Origin: Abditibacteriaceae bacterium | GTDB lineage: Bacteria; Armatimonadota; Abditibacteriia; Abditibacteriales; Abditibacteriaceae | Direction: 5' to 3' | Length of the DNA: 64,000 nt | Assembly: GCA_019239895.1 (NCBI GenBank) | Contig: JAFAZH010000004.1 | Span: 62,001-126,000, forward strand | Shown: positions 47,511 through 56,095 of the stretch, piece by piece | How the letters are laid out: each line of letters begins with the position of its first letter | Numbering within the stretch: the first letter of the stretch is position 1 | Position numbers and translations under genes: made by a program | The notes under the pieces: model-generated | What the model saw: only the letters and a program-made list of their open reading frames with translations | Database searches by the model: none | What the model was told of the DNA's origin: nothing

Positions 47511-47667
47511 TCTGATTTAACACAAAGGACACAAAGAGCACAAAAATGAGGGTAGAAGATAGAGGATGAGAAATCGAAGATAGCAATAGCTGGTTTGAAT
47601 AGGCTATCTTCGATTCTCTATTATCAAATCTCCTCCGTGCTCTTTGTGTCCTTTGTGTTAAATCAGA
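47511..47667. repeat. Word-type inverted repeat A5 between convergent genes
   Basis: Perfect 31-nt arms (47511-47541 and 47637-47667; TCTGATTTAACACAAAGGAC...). Inner arms of ATAGAGGATGAGAAATCGAA words pair with the right side. It fills most of the 200-bp space between the convergent AAR-like and VanW genes. Confidence 0.92.
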
Positions 47668-47683
47668 AAGCAAAGGTGAGGGC

Positions 47684-49471
47684 TTAGCCTTGACCTGTCT
47701 TGACACTCTCAACGGCTGTGGACTTTGTAGCACTGGCTCGCTGGGTCACAGTTTGCGCCGCTTTCTCGGCGTCAATGGCGGTCTTAGGAGGCGTGGCATT
47801 ATCTGACACGATGATGCTGTCCACATTTTGCGGCACCCGCGCCCATAAGCTGACAGCGATGCGCTCACCCTGCACCGCAGTGCGGATATACACCGGATAA
47901 GACAGGTTGTTGCGGAACTTGAAGTCCTTATCGGGCCACGCCACAGTCGCATCCAGACCATCGGGAACATAAGTCACGGGCAAAGAGTGGTGCTCGCGCT
48001 GCACAATTCTCAACTGTCCGCCGATTTGTTTGTTAGCACGACGCAAGGCGTTGAAGAGGGTGCTCGAAACCTGACAGGTGCCACCAGCTAACCCTTCCAC
48101 CACCTGGGCCTTTTCTTCGCCTGGTTGATGGACAAAGATATGAGCCGTGCGATAGCCCTTGTCCCAGGTACGTTCGCCCGTGCATTTGTTGAAAGAAAAC
48201 AGTTCGCCCGGCATTACCACTTTACCATTGACGGCAGCGGCAGCAATATGCAGATTTTTGGTGCGTCCCACCTGGCCCGAATCAAAGTGCGTCGGATATT
48301 CGCCCAGTTTTACATCGGTTCCAGCCAGGCTAGCCGCTGTCAGACGCGGCATAACGCGCTCCACGGTCGCAGGCACCGCCACCAATCCAACGTAATAGGA
48401 ATGTTGCAGCTTTTTCAATGTCTCGCCAACATTGATGGCACGCCCTTCCTGATGCGGAATGATGTGGACGCCTTCTTCATTGACTTCCAGTTTGGCGTTA
48501 CGCGGCTTTTGCTTGTATTGTGTGGCCACAATCCACATTTTCTTGCGTAACTGCACCTTATCCCACTGGACTGGCAAAGTAATACGATGCTCGTTCCGGC
48601 GTGTGTCATACACCTTCATCATGTTGTTCAGAAGACTGCCAGAGCGTCCATACCAGTAGGCATTTTGGACAATGTGATCAATCTGCGGATGCCCACCCAA
48701 CTCGCTCAAGCCTAACTTGTAGGGCTTTTCTGGAGTCTCAACCGTGACAAACAGGCGTCCAAAATGCTCTTCCAAACGCTGGCGGGCCTGGGCTTTAGTG
48801 AGACCACCAACGGGCTGCCCTTGAATAATTAATCCATCTGCCAACTGCCCACTGGAACGCCACGAAACATAAGCCCCAACCGCGCCACCCACCACCACAA
48901 CTGATAGGGCCAGCAGCGATAATCCGGCAATGCGCCAGGGGTTACGGGACGACTCACTCTGTTCCACGGCAGGAGCAGACGGAGCAGCAAATCCAGGATG
49001 GGGCAACCGCAATGCTGCCGTTGAATCCCCTCCCATCATCAAGGATGAACCTTGTAAGGCTTGCACTGGTAGGGGTTGCGCGGCTTTAGACTGAACTAAC
49101 TGCACGGGCGCGGCAGCTTCTACGAATGGCAGTTCTAGATGTGGGGATTCTGCGCTTGGCGGTTCGACCAGAGGCGATTCCTCGGTGGGCGGCTCTACCA
49201 CCGGTACTTGTGACACGACTTGTTGTGGCGAAGTTGGTTCTGGCGCGGCTGGCTCTTGCACCGTTGGGGTTTCTGGCACCTCTAAAGCAGCTTGCGCCAC
49301 AGCAGGCGATGCTGATGGCTCAGGCTCAGTATGATCAGCGTCTACAGGAGCAACGGACGGTGTGGTTAAAGGCTCTGCGGCAGCAATGGTATTATCCGGC
49401 ATGGCTGGGGCGTCTGAAGATTGGATTAAATTATCTTGCGGTTCCGCAGAGGGCTGTGTCGTAGACATCAT
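47684..49471 (-). CDS. VanW-family protein with peptidoglycan-binding-like region
   Basis: 595 aa. A long Pro/Ala/Glu/Val-rich cytoplasmic-side tail (about 1-175) precedes one membrane segment (IAGLSLLALSVVVVGGAVGAYV, about 180-203). Outside lie a YoaR-like putative peptidoglycan-binding domain (about 215-370) and a VanW domain (about 385-545; PGELFSFNKCTGERTWDKGY, GLAGGTCQVSSTLFNALRRA, HSLPVTYVPDGLDATVAWPD). VanW proteins are wall-associated with no proven reaction. GGAAGG precedes the ATG; the next ATG is 3 nt later. Confidence 0.88.
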   Translation of the reverse strand: MMSTTQPSAEPQDNLIQSSDAPAMPDNTIAAAEPLTTPSVAPVDADHTEPEPSASPAVAQAALEVPETPTVQEPAAPEPTSPQQVVSQVPVVEPPTEESPLVEPPSAESPHLELPFVEAAAPVQLVQSKAAQPLPVQALQGSSLMMGGDSTAALRLPHPGFAAPSAPAVEQSESSRNPWRIAGLSLLALSVVVVGGAVGAYVSWRSSGQLADGLIIQGQPVGGLTKAQARQRLEEHFGRLFVTVETPEKPYKLGLSELGGHPQIDHIVQNAYWYGRSGSLLNNMMKVYDTRRNEHRITLPVQWDKVQLRKKMWIVATQYKQKPRNAKLEVNEEGVHIIPHQEGRAINVGETLKKLQHSYYVGLVAVPATVERVMPRLTAASLAGTDVKLGEYPTHFDSGQVGRTKNLHIAAAAVNGKVVMPGELFSFNKCTGERTWDKGYRTAHIFVHQPGEEKAQVVEGLAGGTCQVSSTLFNALRRANKQIGGQLRIVQREHHSLPVTYVPDGLDATVAWPDKDFKFRNNLSYPVYIRTAVQGERIAVSLWARVPQNVDSIIVSDNATPPKTAIDAEKAAQTVTQRASATKSTAVESVKTGQG

Positions 49472-49632
49472 GGCCGGAACCTTCCTTTGATAAATGTAAG
49501 ATTTTTATACTGTGACTAAAATTAAATAAGGTATAGCCACGGGCATTATAACTAATGGCTGCCTTTACGTCAAAACCGCGACATGATCAGCCATTAATCT
49601 GCCGCTTCAGACTACGCTGTGCTACGCGCTAC

Positions 49633-50451
49633 TTAAACCGCAGCCCGAATCGCTAAAGCCACATCTAACAGGGCAGGCATCTCGGCCAAGGGAACCATAT
49701 TGGGGCCATCGCTCAGCGCCCTGTCTGGGTTGGGATGAGTCTCCAAAAAGAGCGCATCTACGCCCACGGCCATCGCCCCTCTGGTTAGTCCTGGCACAAA
49801 GCATCGGTCGCCACCACTGCGGTCTCCTGCGCCTCCCGGCTTCTGCACGCTATGGGTTGCATCAAAGCATACTGGCGCCCACTGGCGCATGATTTCTAAA
49901 CCGCGAAAGTCAACCACCAAATTGTTATAACCGAATGTCGTGCCCCGCTCCGTCAAAAGCACATTCTGACATCCTGCTTCACGCACTTTTATTGCCACAT
50001 TCTTCATATCTTCAGGAGCCAGGAACTGTCCCTTTTTGACGTTCACCGCACAATTATGTTCTACAGCCGCTTGCGCCGCAGCAATTAGCAAATCAGTTTG
50101 ACGACACAGAAATGCGGGAATCTGTAAAACATCGCAGACTCGCGCTACTTCTGCACACTGATTCGCTTCGTGAACATCGGTTAAGATGGGAACCGCATAC
50201 CGCTCTTTAATGCTCTGTAATACTTCCAGACCCTTTGCTAAACCTGGGCCACGCGCCGAGTGGATAGAAGTGCGATTGGCCTTGTCAAAGGACGCTTTAA
50301 AGACATAATTAATGCCATACTGTCGGCAGTAGTCACTCATTGCCTTGGCGACTTCATGGCACAATTCAGGACTTTCGATAACGCATGGCCCGGCAATTAG
50401 TAGGAGCGGCTGCCTGGCTCCCACCGTGTAATCAGCAATCTGGCAATTCAT
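49633..50451 (-). CDS. kdsA: 3-deoxy-8-phosphooctulonate synthase
   Basis: 272 aa. Condenses PEP and arabinose-5-phosphate to Kdo-8-phosphate for LPS. Motifs: GPCVIESPELCHE, YVFKASFDKANRTS, PILTDVHEANQC, VNVKKGQFLAPEDM, LTERGTTFGYNNLVVD and FDATHSVQKPGG. The Cys in GPCVIES points to the metal-dependent KDO8PS class. DAHP synthase of similar fold is excluded by the KANRTS and DATHSVQ motifs. It indicates an LPS-bearing envelope. No other Kdo gene is nearby. Confidence 0.93.
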   Translation of the reverse strand: MNCQIADYTVGARQPLLLIAGPCVIESPELCHEVAKAMSDYCRQYGINYVFKASFDKANRTSIHSARGPGLAKGLEVLQSIKERYAVPILTDVHEANQCAEVARVCDVLQIPAFLCRQTDLLIAAAQAAVEHNCAVNVKKGQFLAPEDMKNVAIKVREAGCQNVLLTERGTTFGYNNLVVDFRGLEIMRQWAPVCFDATHSVQKPGGAGDRSGGDRCFVPGLTRGAMAVGVDALFLETHPNPDRALSDGPNMVPLAEMPALLDVALAIRAAV

Positions 50452-50495
50452 GTCAAGTTTTAGTCTATCTGATTATTAAGAGGTCTGTGTTTCGT

Positions 50496-50524
50496 TTGTG
50501 TTTCACGCAGCTTTTCTCTATAAT
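50496..50524 (+). promoter_or_regulatory. Candidate promoter of the polytopic membrane protein gene
   Basis: TTGTGT (50496-50501), a 17-nt spacer and TATAAT (50519-50524), about 57 nt before the ATG at 50581. Confidence 0.5.
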
Positions 50525-50580
50525 CGTTGTGCAGTGAGACTTTATGGACTTGCGAAGACGGCCTCTGACATCCTCTTTTC

Positions 50581-52113
50581 ATGCAGCGAACACCAGGCAT
50601 CGCTAACAATACGGCGCACGGGTGGACAGCCATAGGGTCACAACGACAGCGTCTCGGCCAGGCCCGTCATTTATGGTTTGCGGTTTACACTTTAGTTGTT
50701 ATTGCATACATGGCCCACATGCCAGTGACGATTTCTGGCGACGCACAGGAATATCTTGTTATCACGCAAGCCTGGTTCGATCATGCTTCACCAGATATGC
50801 GTCCGGAAGATATATCTCCTATCAACCGTATATTGCGCCCGCATGATGTCTATCACGATTTAGCTATTACCAACCCGTACCTTGGCTTCTTTCAGGCCCA
50901 CAACGGTCGCTGGTATTGCTGGCACTTCTGGCTCTATCCCCTTTGCAGCGTGCCTTTTAAGGCTTTATTTCATGTGTTGGGTGCTGATGAGTTTTACGCC
51001 TTTAAATTTGGTAACATCGCGCTTTTTCTGATCGCGTGCTACATGGTCGTGTTCCAGAGCGCATTATCCGAAGCCAAGCGTTGGATGGTGTTAGGTTTGG
51101 CAGGCATCAGTCCAGTCATCTGGTATCTGAACTGGGCGCACCCCGAAAGTTTCAGTTGGTCGTTCGTGCTGCTCTCCCTGGTCTGCATGAGTAACCGCAA
51201 CTATTGGCAAGCCGCTTTATGTGCAGCACTGCCCGCCATGCAAAACCCGCCCCTGCTGTTCCTGGCAGGTTACATGGTGCTATTATCATGGCGCGAGCGG
51301 CACTGGTCTACTACCTTTGTCACAGGGGCGGGGGCTGCCCTAGGCTTATTACCTATTGTCTTTTACAAAGTTCTTTTTGGCTCATCAAACCTCATCATGA
51401 GGGCGGGGCTTTCCAGTGTCCGCTTTATCTCGTGGAGCAGGTTTTGGGGCTTTTTCTTTGATTTAAATCAGGGCTTATTACCTTACGTGCCGGGGCTGCT
51501 GGCCTTGAGTTTGGTTGCAGTGGCTTATACAATTCGCCAGCGCAACTGGAAGGCACTCTATTTAGGGCTTTTGTTGTTTCCCATCATTCTGAGTGCCGCT
51601 ATGACTCACGATTGGATTTCAGCGATGGCCGGACTGATGCGTTATGCCATCTGGATGCTGCCCATCTTCGCCTGGTTTGCGATTGAGGCTTTGCCTGATA
51701 CGCCTCAGTTACGTTGGGCAGTGGCGGCTGCCGTGATTTTGCAAGGTCTGATCTTGACGACGGGGGACGGCAGCCGGGACACACTCACTGTCAAGTGGCC
51801 CGCTCGCCTGGTGTGGAATTATGCAGCCGCCCAGTATAACCCGCCATATATCATCTTTGCCCAACGGGTTGCTGGCACTTACGGCCCGGCAACGGCAGCA
51901 TTGCCTATCGGCTATACGGCACCTACGGGTAATGTCACCAAAATACTCACCGATACCAGGAGCCTGTCTCAGTTGACTCTTAAATACCGTCACGTTGATG
52001 CGGTCTGGTTAGCGCAAGTGCAGCAAGAGTATGCAGGCCGCAAAGGGGAATTTTACATTCATCCACCAGCAGGTGCCGTAGCCGGGCCAGTGCTGCCTTA
52101 CGTGCCTAAGTAG
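50581..52113 (+). CDS. Unrecognised polytopic membrane protein
   Basis: 510 aa with about ten hydrophobic segments. The layout (short first loop with SGDAQEYLV, a Trp/Tyr-rich segment WYCWHFWLYPLCSVPFK, then many helices) recalls GT-C-type membrane glycosyltransferases or DUF2029-like proteins, but I cannot assign a family. The C-terminal 100 residues are soluble. It is convergent with livF, and the two overlap by 16 nt (52098-52113). Confidence 0.65.
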   Translation: MQRTPGIANNTAHGWTAIGSQRQRLGQARHLWFAVYTLVVIAYMAHMPVTISGDAQEYLVITQAWFDHASPDMRPEDISPINRILRPHDVYHDLAITNPYLGFFQAHNGRWYCWHFWLYPLCSVPFKALFHVLGADEFYAFKFGNIALFLIACYMVVFQSALSEAKRWMVLGLAGISPVIWYLNWAHPESFSWSFVLLSLVCMSNRNYWQAALCAALPAMQNPPLLFLAGYMVLLSWRERHWSTTFVTGAGAALGLLPIVFYKVLFGSSNLIMRAGLSSVRFISWSRFWGFFFDLNQGLLPYVPGLLALSLVAVAYTIRQRNWKALYLGLLLFPIILSAAMTHDWISAMAGLMRYAIWMLPIFAWFAIEALPDTPQLRWAVAAAVILQGLILTTGDGSRDTLTVKWPARLVWNYAAAQYNPPYIIFAQRVAGTYGPATAALPIGYTAPTGNVTKILTDTRSLSQLTLKYRHVDAVWLAQVQQEYAGRKGEFYIHPPAGAVAGPVLPYVPK

Positions 52114-52802
52114 GCTTCTTTGACACGCGGATCACGCGCAATCTCTTGAGCCGGGCCACTCATCACCACTCGCCCCGTCTCTAAAACGTAAGCGCGGTCA
52201 GCAATAGCTAATGACATATGAGCATTTTGCTCCACTAATAGCACCGTCACGCCCTGGTCACGAATGCGCTTAACCACGTTGAAGATTTCCTTCACTAACA
52301 AAGGTGCAAGGCCCAGACTTGGCTCATCTAACAACAGCAATCGCGGGCGGCTCATCATAGCGCGGCCTACCGCTAACATTTGCTGTTCGCCACCCGAAAG
52401 GGTGCCCGCCTGCTGGCCCCGCCGTTCCCGCAAGCGCGGGAACAGTGCATAGACTTCTTCTAAATCCTGCTTTACCTGCGCCTTATCGCGGCGGGTATAG
52501 GAGCCTAAGTCCAGATTTTCGGCCACCGTTAGAGTCGAAAACACACGCCGACCTTCGGGCACTTGCACTAAACCCCGCGTGACGCGCTGGTGCGGCAGCA
52601 AACTCAATAAATCCTTATCCTCAAAACGCACATTGCCAGAGGTTGGTTGTAATAACCCTGACAACGTCAGCAGTGTGGTGGACTTACCCGCGCCATTAGA
52701 GCCAATGAGCGTTACAATCTCGCCTGCACCCACAGCGAGTGAGACATCATGCAACGCGTGAATGACACCATAATAGACATTTAAGTTTTCAACTTGCAAC
52801 AT
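52098..52802 (-). CDS. livF: Branched-chain amino-acid ABC transporter ATP-binding protein
   Basis: 234 aa, the usual LivF length. Walker A GSNGAGKST, signature LSGGEQQM, Walker B LLLDEPSLGL, and RGLVQVPEGRRVFSTLTVAENL typical of LivF. It energises uptake of Leu/Ile/Val or other amino acids. The permeases (livH, livM) and binding protein are absent from the window. It is the last gene of a minus-strand run that starts at the T-box. Upstream of the ATG are GAGACTGG...GGGACTGGCGG words resembling those in repeat A9, and no Shine-Dalgarno sequence. Confidence 0.88.
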   Translation of the reverse strand: MLQVENLNVYYGVIHALHDVSLAVGAGEIVTLIGSNGAGKSTTLLTLSGLLQPTSGNVRFEDKDLLSLLPHQRVTRGLVQVPEGRRVFSTLTVAENLDLGSYTRRDKAQVKQDLEEVYALFPRLRERRGQQAGTLSGGEQQMLAVGRAMMSRPRLLLLDEPSLGLAPLLVKEIFNVVKRIRDQGVTVLLVEQNAHMSLAIADRAYVLETGRVVMSGPAQEIARDPRVKEAYLGT

Positions 52803-52871
52803 AATAGAGACTGGACATTGGGACTGGCGGTTGGCAACGGATAATATGTTACCTACCTCGAAGTGCTATGC

Positions 52872-53360
52872 TCAAAATCCAAACCGCTCTTTCAACTTTT
52901 GTTCAACGTGAGAGGGAACGCTACCGGAGATAACACGATGGCCAAGTTCGGCGGCTTGGCGCACCACACTGGAACTCAAGTAAAGATGGCGATGGCTGGG
53001 CATGACGAAGACCGTTTTGATGTTTGAATCCAATTGCTCATTAGCGAGGACTAAAGCCATTTCATGTTCAAAATCGGTAACAGCACGCAAGCCACGCACA
53101 ATAAAATCTGCATTATGCTGGCGGGCGCAGTCCACGGTCAGGCCATCAAAGGCCACGACATCCACATTGGCCCAGCCTTCCTCCACAGCCACCTGGCGCA
53201 GCATTGCCACGCGCTCTTCATGGTTAAAGATGGGCACTTTACCCGGGTTGATGCCTACAGCACCAATAACGCGGTCAAAGAGACTTGCGGCCTCCCGTAA
53301 AACATCAACATGCCCGGAAGTCACCGGATCAAACGTGCCAGGATAGATTGCAATACGCAT
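52872..53360 (-). CDS. coaD: Phosphopantetheine adenylyltransferase
   Basis: 162 aa, normal for CoaD. MRIAIYPGTFDPVTSGHVDVL carries the TxGH nucleotidyl-transfer motif; VRGLRAVTDFEHEMALVLAN and LYLSSSVVRQAAELG complete the signature. It joins 4'-phosphopantetheine and ATP to dephospho-CoA. The start at 53360 is chosen by family alignment; a start at 53390 would add residues encoded by repeat words. A word repeat lies 5 nt upstream of the ATG. Confidence 0.94.
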   Translation of the reverse strand: MRIAIYPGTFDPVTSGHVDVLREAASLFDRVIGAVGINPGKVPIFNHEERVAMLRQVAVEEGWANVDVVAFDGLTVDCARQHNADFIVRGLRAVTDFEHEMALVLANEQLDSNIKTVFVMPSHRHLYLSSSVVRQAAELGHRVISGSVPSHVEQKLKERFGF

Positions 53361-53365
53361 AAAAA

Positions 53366-53465
53366 GGGCAAAGTAAAATGCAAAGGGCAAAGATTGACGC
53401 GGCGAACGCCCTTGCCAGCGATTGAAACCACTAGACTTGGTGCATCTTACCTTTTACATTTTGCC
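53366..53465. repeat. Word-type inverted repeat A12 filling a gene junction
   Basis: GGGCAAAGTAAAATGCAAAG words (about 53366-53391) face CCTTTTACATTTTGCC (53450-53465). Pairing is imperfect. It begins 7 nt after the MBL gene stop and ends 5 nt before the coaD ATG. Confidence 0.6.
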
Positions 53466-53472
53466 TGTTGTC

Positions 53473-54216
53473 TTAAAATCCGACAACCAGCCCATCATAA
53501 GCGGAAATCGCTTCGGGGAACTCGACACGCATGGAGTCTTCTTCAAGTGGGTCGGTTTCGGTGAGGGGATTAAAGTGGGTGATGGCCAGGCGGCGGGCGT
53601 GGGCTTGGCGTGCGACATGGGCTACCATTTCTGAAGTGCAATGGCCGGAAGCATCGGCGATTTCATGCAGGTCATCGCTGAAGTTGCGCTCGTGGATAAG
53701 GAGATCAACGTTGGAGATAAAATCTACATAGCGAGCATCGCCTGCGGTATCAGTGACATAAGCCAGAGAACGATCTGGCCATTCAAAGCGATAGGCTAAG
53801 GAGCCACCAGGATGGGTCAAAGGGAAAACGGAGACTTTCACGCCACAGACTTCGATGGCTTTGCCTGGCTCAATAATCTGCTTTTTGTGTTGAAAAGGCA
53901 AGGGGAAAAGCGGCGAATCAAATAAGTATCTGCTAACCACATCTAAAGTCTGAGCCGAACTATAGAGTGTGACCTCTGTTTTTTGCTTCAACAACACATT
54001 TAACAAATAAGTCAGGCCACTCACATGATCAAGATGGGCATGAGATAAGAAGATGTGGAGATGCGCGGGCAAGGGCCGACCAATAAGTCGAAAAAAACCC
54101 GTCCCGGCATCCAAGACAAAGCCACAATCCGGCCCGGCATCGCTGATATAGGTGCAACTAGTATGGCGGGTTGCATTAGGATGATAACCAGCGGTGCCTA
54201 AGAACTCGACTTTCAT
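53473..54216 (-). CDS. MBL-fold metallohydrolase (RNase Z-like)
   Basis: 247 aa. N-terminal MKVEFLGTAGYHPNATRHTS and the metal site SHAHLDHVSG (HxHxDH) mark the metallo-beta-lactamase fold, with further ligands in PLTHPGGS, VTDTAGD and ITHF. The layout is that of RNase Z-like or phosphodiesterase members (GTAG start, DTAGD Asp). The tRNA-binding exosite arm of true RNase Z is not evident, so the substrate is open. AGGAG precedes the ATG. Confidence 0.82.
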   Translation of the reverse strand: MKVEFLGTAGYHPNATRHTSCTYISDAGPDCGFVLDAGTGFFRLIGRPLPAHLHIFLSHAHLDHVSGLTYLLNVLLKQKTEVTLYSSAQTLDVVSRYLFDSPLFPLPFQHKKQIIEPGKAIEVCGVKVSVFPLTHPGGSLAYRFEWPDRSLAYVTDTAGDARYVDFISNVDLLIHERNFSDDLHEIADASGHCTSEMVAHVARQAHARRLAITHFNPLTETDPLEEDSMRVEFPEAISAYDGLVVGF

Positions 54217-54403
54217 GCGGGTCTCCTATGCCAGCGACTTAACATTTGCGAGCTAATCACGAATTTAATTAAGAAACCACTAAGAACGAAATAATTGGTA
54301 TAAGCTTAATAGCTGCAATACCCAAACATCAAGGCTAAGTTCAAAGATTTTGCAACTGTTAATGACTTTATTTAGCAACCTTAAAAAGTTCTAAGATAAT
54401 CAG

Positions 54404-55222
54404 TTAACGAACCGCCGTTGCCTGCTCAATAGCGGCATCCACTTCCGGGTCAGGCTCACCAAGATAGGCCGCTATCACATGCGGATTGTTTTGTACAGAA
54501 GTTGGTACGTCATCGGCAATTTTCACGCCGCCATCCAAGACGATAACCCGCTCGCAAATGCCCATGACCAAGCTCATGTGGTGCTCAATCAGGAGCAGGC
54601 TCAAATCAAATTGATCACGCACCAGACGGATAGTTTCCGTAACTGAATTAGTTTCTACTGGATTCATACCAGAGGTTGGCTCATCTAAGAGCAACAATTT
54701 AGGTCTGGTAGCCAGGGCACGGGCAATTTCCAGACGGCGCTGATCACCATAAGGAAGATTGCGGGCCAACCCCTCTCGTAGATCAGCTAAATCGAAAATC
54801 TTCAGTAACTTAGAGGTTTCTTCCCGAATCCATGCTTCTTGCTGCCCCTGTTTATTACTGCGCAATAAAGTGGCCGTTAGGCCATAACCCACATGTCCAG
54901 CAAATGCGCAGCGCACATTATCTTCCACGGTGAGGTCGCCAAACAAGCGGATATTCTGGAAAGTCCGCGCCATGCCTTTGCGCGTCAACTGATGCGGACG
55001 CAAGCATTTATGAGGGGTGGCAACAGGTTGGCCTTCAAACCAAATTTCACCCGCCGTTGGAGCATAAACGCCCGTAATCAAGTTAAAAACGGTGGTCTTG
55101 CCCGCACCATTTGGCCCAATAATGGCCGCTAACTGGCCTTGTGGCAAGGCAAACGATAGCGGTGCTACAGCAGTCAAGCCGCCAAACTTGATGGACGCTT
55201 CCTTAAATTCCAGAACGTTCAT
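54404..55222 (-). CDS. livG: Branched-chain amino-acid ABC transporter ATP-binding protein
   Basis: 272 aa. Walker A GPNGAGKTT, GMARTFQNIRLFGDLTVEDN (LivG-type Q-loop), signature-like LPYGDQRRLEIARAL, Walker B LLLDEPTSGMNP. Pairs with LivF, though two unrelated genes separate them here. C-terminal tail of about 20 residues is extra. The start codon lies 5 nt after repeat A6, and no Shine-Dalgarno sequence remains. Probably part of the T-box-controlled transcript. Confidence 0.9.
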   Translation of the reverse strand: MNVLEFKEASIKFGGLTAVAPLSFALPQGQLAAIIGPNGAGKTTVFNLITGVYAPTAGEIWFEGQPVATPHKCLRPHQLTRKGMARTFQNIRLFGDLTVEDNVRCAFAGHVGYGLTATLLRSNKQGQQEAWIREETSKLLKIFDLADLREGLARNLPYGDQRRLEIARALATRPKLLLLDEPTSGMNPVETNSVTETIRLVRDQFDLSLLLIEHHMSLVMGICERVIVLDGGVKIADDVPTSVQNNPHVIAAYLGEPDPEVDAAIEQATAVR

Positions 55223-55227
55223 ATTTC

Positions 55228-55377
55228 ACCACAGAGACACAGAGACACAGAGGTTTCAGTGAGAATTTGAGGGTGGAAGATCAAGAATAGAGGATCGTCT
55301 GCCAGATGGTTATAGCGATCCTCTATCTTCTATTCTCTATCCTCTTCTTACTCTCTGTGCCTCTGTGTCTCTGTGGT
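55228..55377. repeat. Word-type inverted repeat A6 filling a gene junction
   Basis: 25-nt arms (55228-55252 and 55353-55377; ACCACAGAGACACAGAGACA...) match at 24 of 25. Inner arms are AATAGAGGATCG words. On the minus strand it begins 2 nt after the ilvN stop and ends 5 nt before the livG ATG, so it fills the whole 157-bp junction. Confidence 0.92.
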
Positions 55378-55379
55378 TC

Positions 55380-56003
55380 TCAAGTCTGCTTCGGGCCACG
55401 GACGAGGACAATCAAGCCAGTACGAACCAGTTCGAGGATTTCAAACTTTTCCAGCATTCGTTGGATGGCATCCACTTTATCGGTTTTGCCCGTCATTTCG
55501 ACCATGAGGGTGTCTTCGCTGATGTCCACCAGGTTAGCGCGGAAGACGCTGGCAATTTGCATAATCTCGTTGCGTGCCGCCGCATCCGCTTTGACTTTGA
55601 TGAGAGCTAATTCGCGTCCCACCAGGTCATCGCGGGTATGGTCAATGACTTTGATCACATCAATGAGCTTCAACAACTGCTTACCCATCTGGGTAAACGC
55701 CTCATCGTCACCCGCCACCACCACTGTCATGCGCGAGACCGTGGGGTCTTCGGTGCGTGAGACGGCCAGGCTCTCGATGTTAAAGCCGCGCCGTGCGAAC
55801 ACATGCGAGACACGCGCCAGGACACCCGGTTGATTTTCTACCAGAATAGAAATGGTGTGCAACTGTTCGTTGCCGCTCATCACATTCACGGCGGGCAGCC
55901 CTACCCCATTGGATACAATGGTGGGCACGCCATTTTCCATCATCATATTATCCGCTTGCGGCGGCACATTGCTTTTGATTATTTCAGTCGTTGTTTCGCT
56001 CAT
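55380..56003 (-). CDS. ilvN: Acetolactate synthase small subunit
   Basis: 207 aa from ATG 56003. Regulatory subunit of acetohydroxyacid synthase with an N-terminal ACT domain (HTISILVENQPGVLARVSHVFARRGFNIESLAVS, about 50-120) that binds Val for feedback, and a C-terminal ACT-like part. The first about 45 residues are an unusual extension. The start at 56003 has AGAGGA upstream; an upstream start at 56051 would translate repeat A10 and is rejected. Follows ilvB by 92 nt. Confidence 0.93.
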   Translation of the reverse strand: MSETTTEIIKSNVPPQADNMMMENGVPTIVSNGVGLPAVNVMSGNEQLHTISILVENQPGVLARVSHVFARRGFNIESLAVSRTEDPTVSRMTVVVAGDDEAFTQMGKQLLKLIDVIKVIDHTRDDLVGRELALIKVKADAAARNEIMQIASVFRANLVDISEDTLMVEMTGKTDKVDAIQRMLEKFEILELVRTGLIVLVRGPKQT

Positions 56004-56016
56004 TGGATTCCTCTGC

Positions 56017-56086
56017 GGAGTGAGGGGTAGAGTGGTGAGTAGTGAAACCAAAACCTATTATCACTCACCACTCTACCCCTCACTCC
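56017..56086. repeat. Word-type inverted repeat A10 between ilvB and ilvN
   Basis: Perfect 24-nt arms (56017-56040 and 56063-56086; GGAGTGAGGGGTAGAGTGGT...) with a 22-nt loop. It starts 9 nt after the ilvB stop and ends 13 nt before the ilvN ATG, leaving room only for the ilvN ribosome-binding site. Confidence 0.93.
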
Positions 56087-56095
56087 TGAACTCTC

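Noticed and set aside
56004-56051. N-terminal extension of IlvN
   Set aside because: It runs through hairpin A10. ATG 56003 has AGAGGA at a proper distance.
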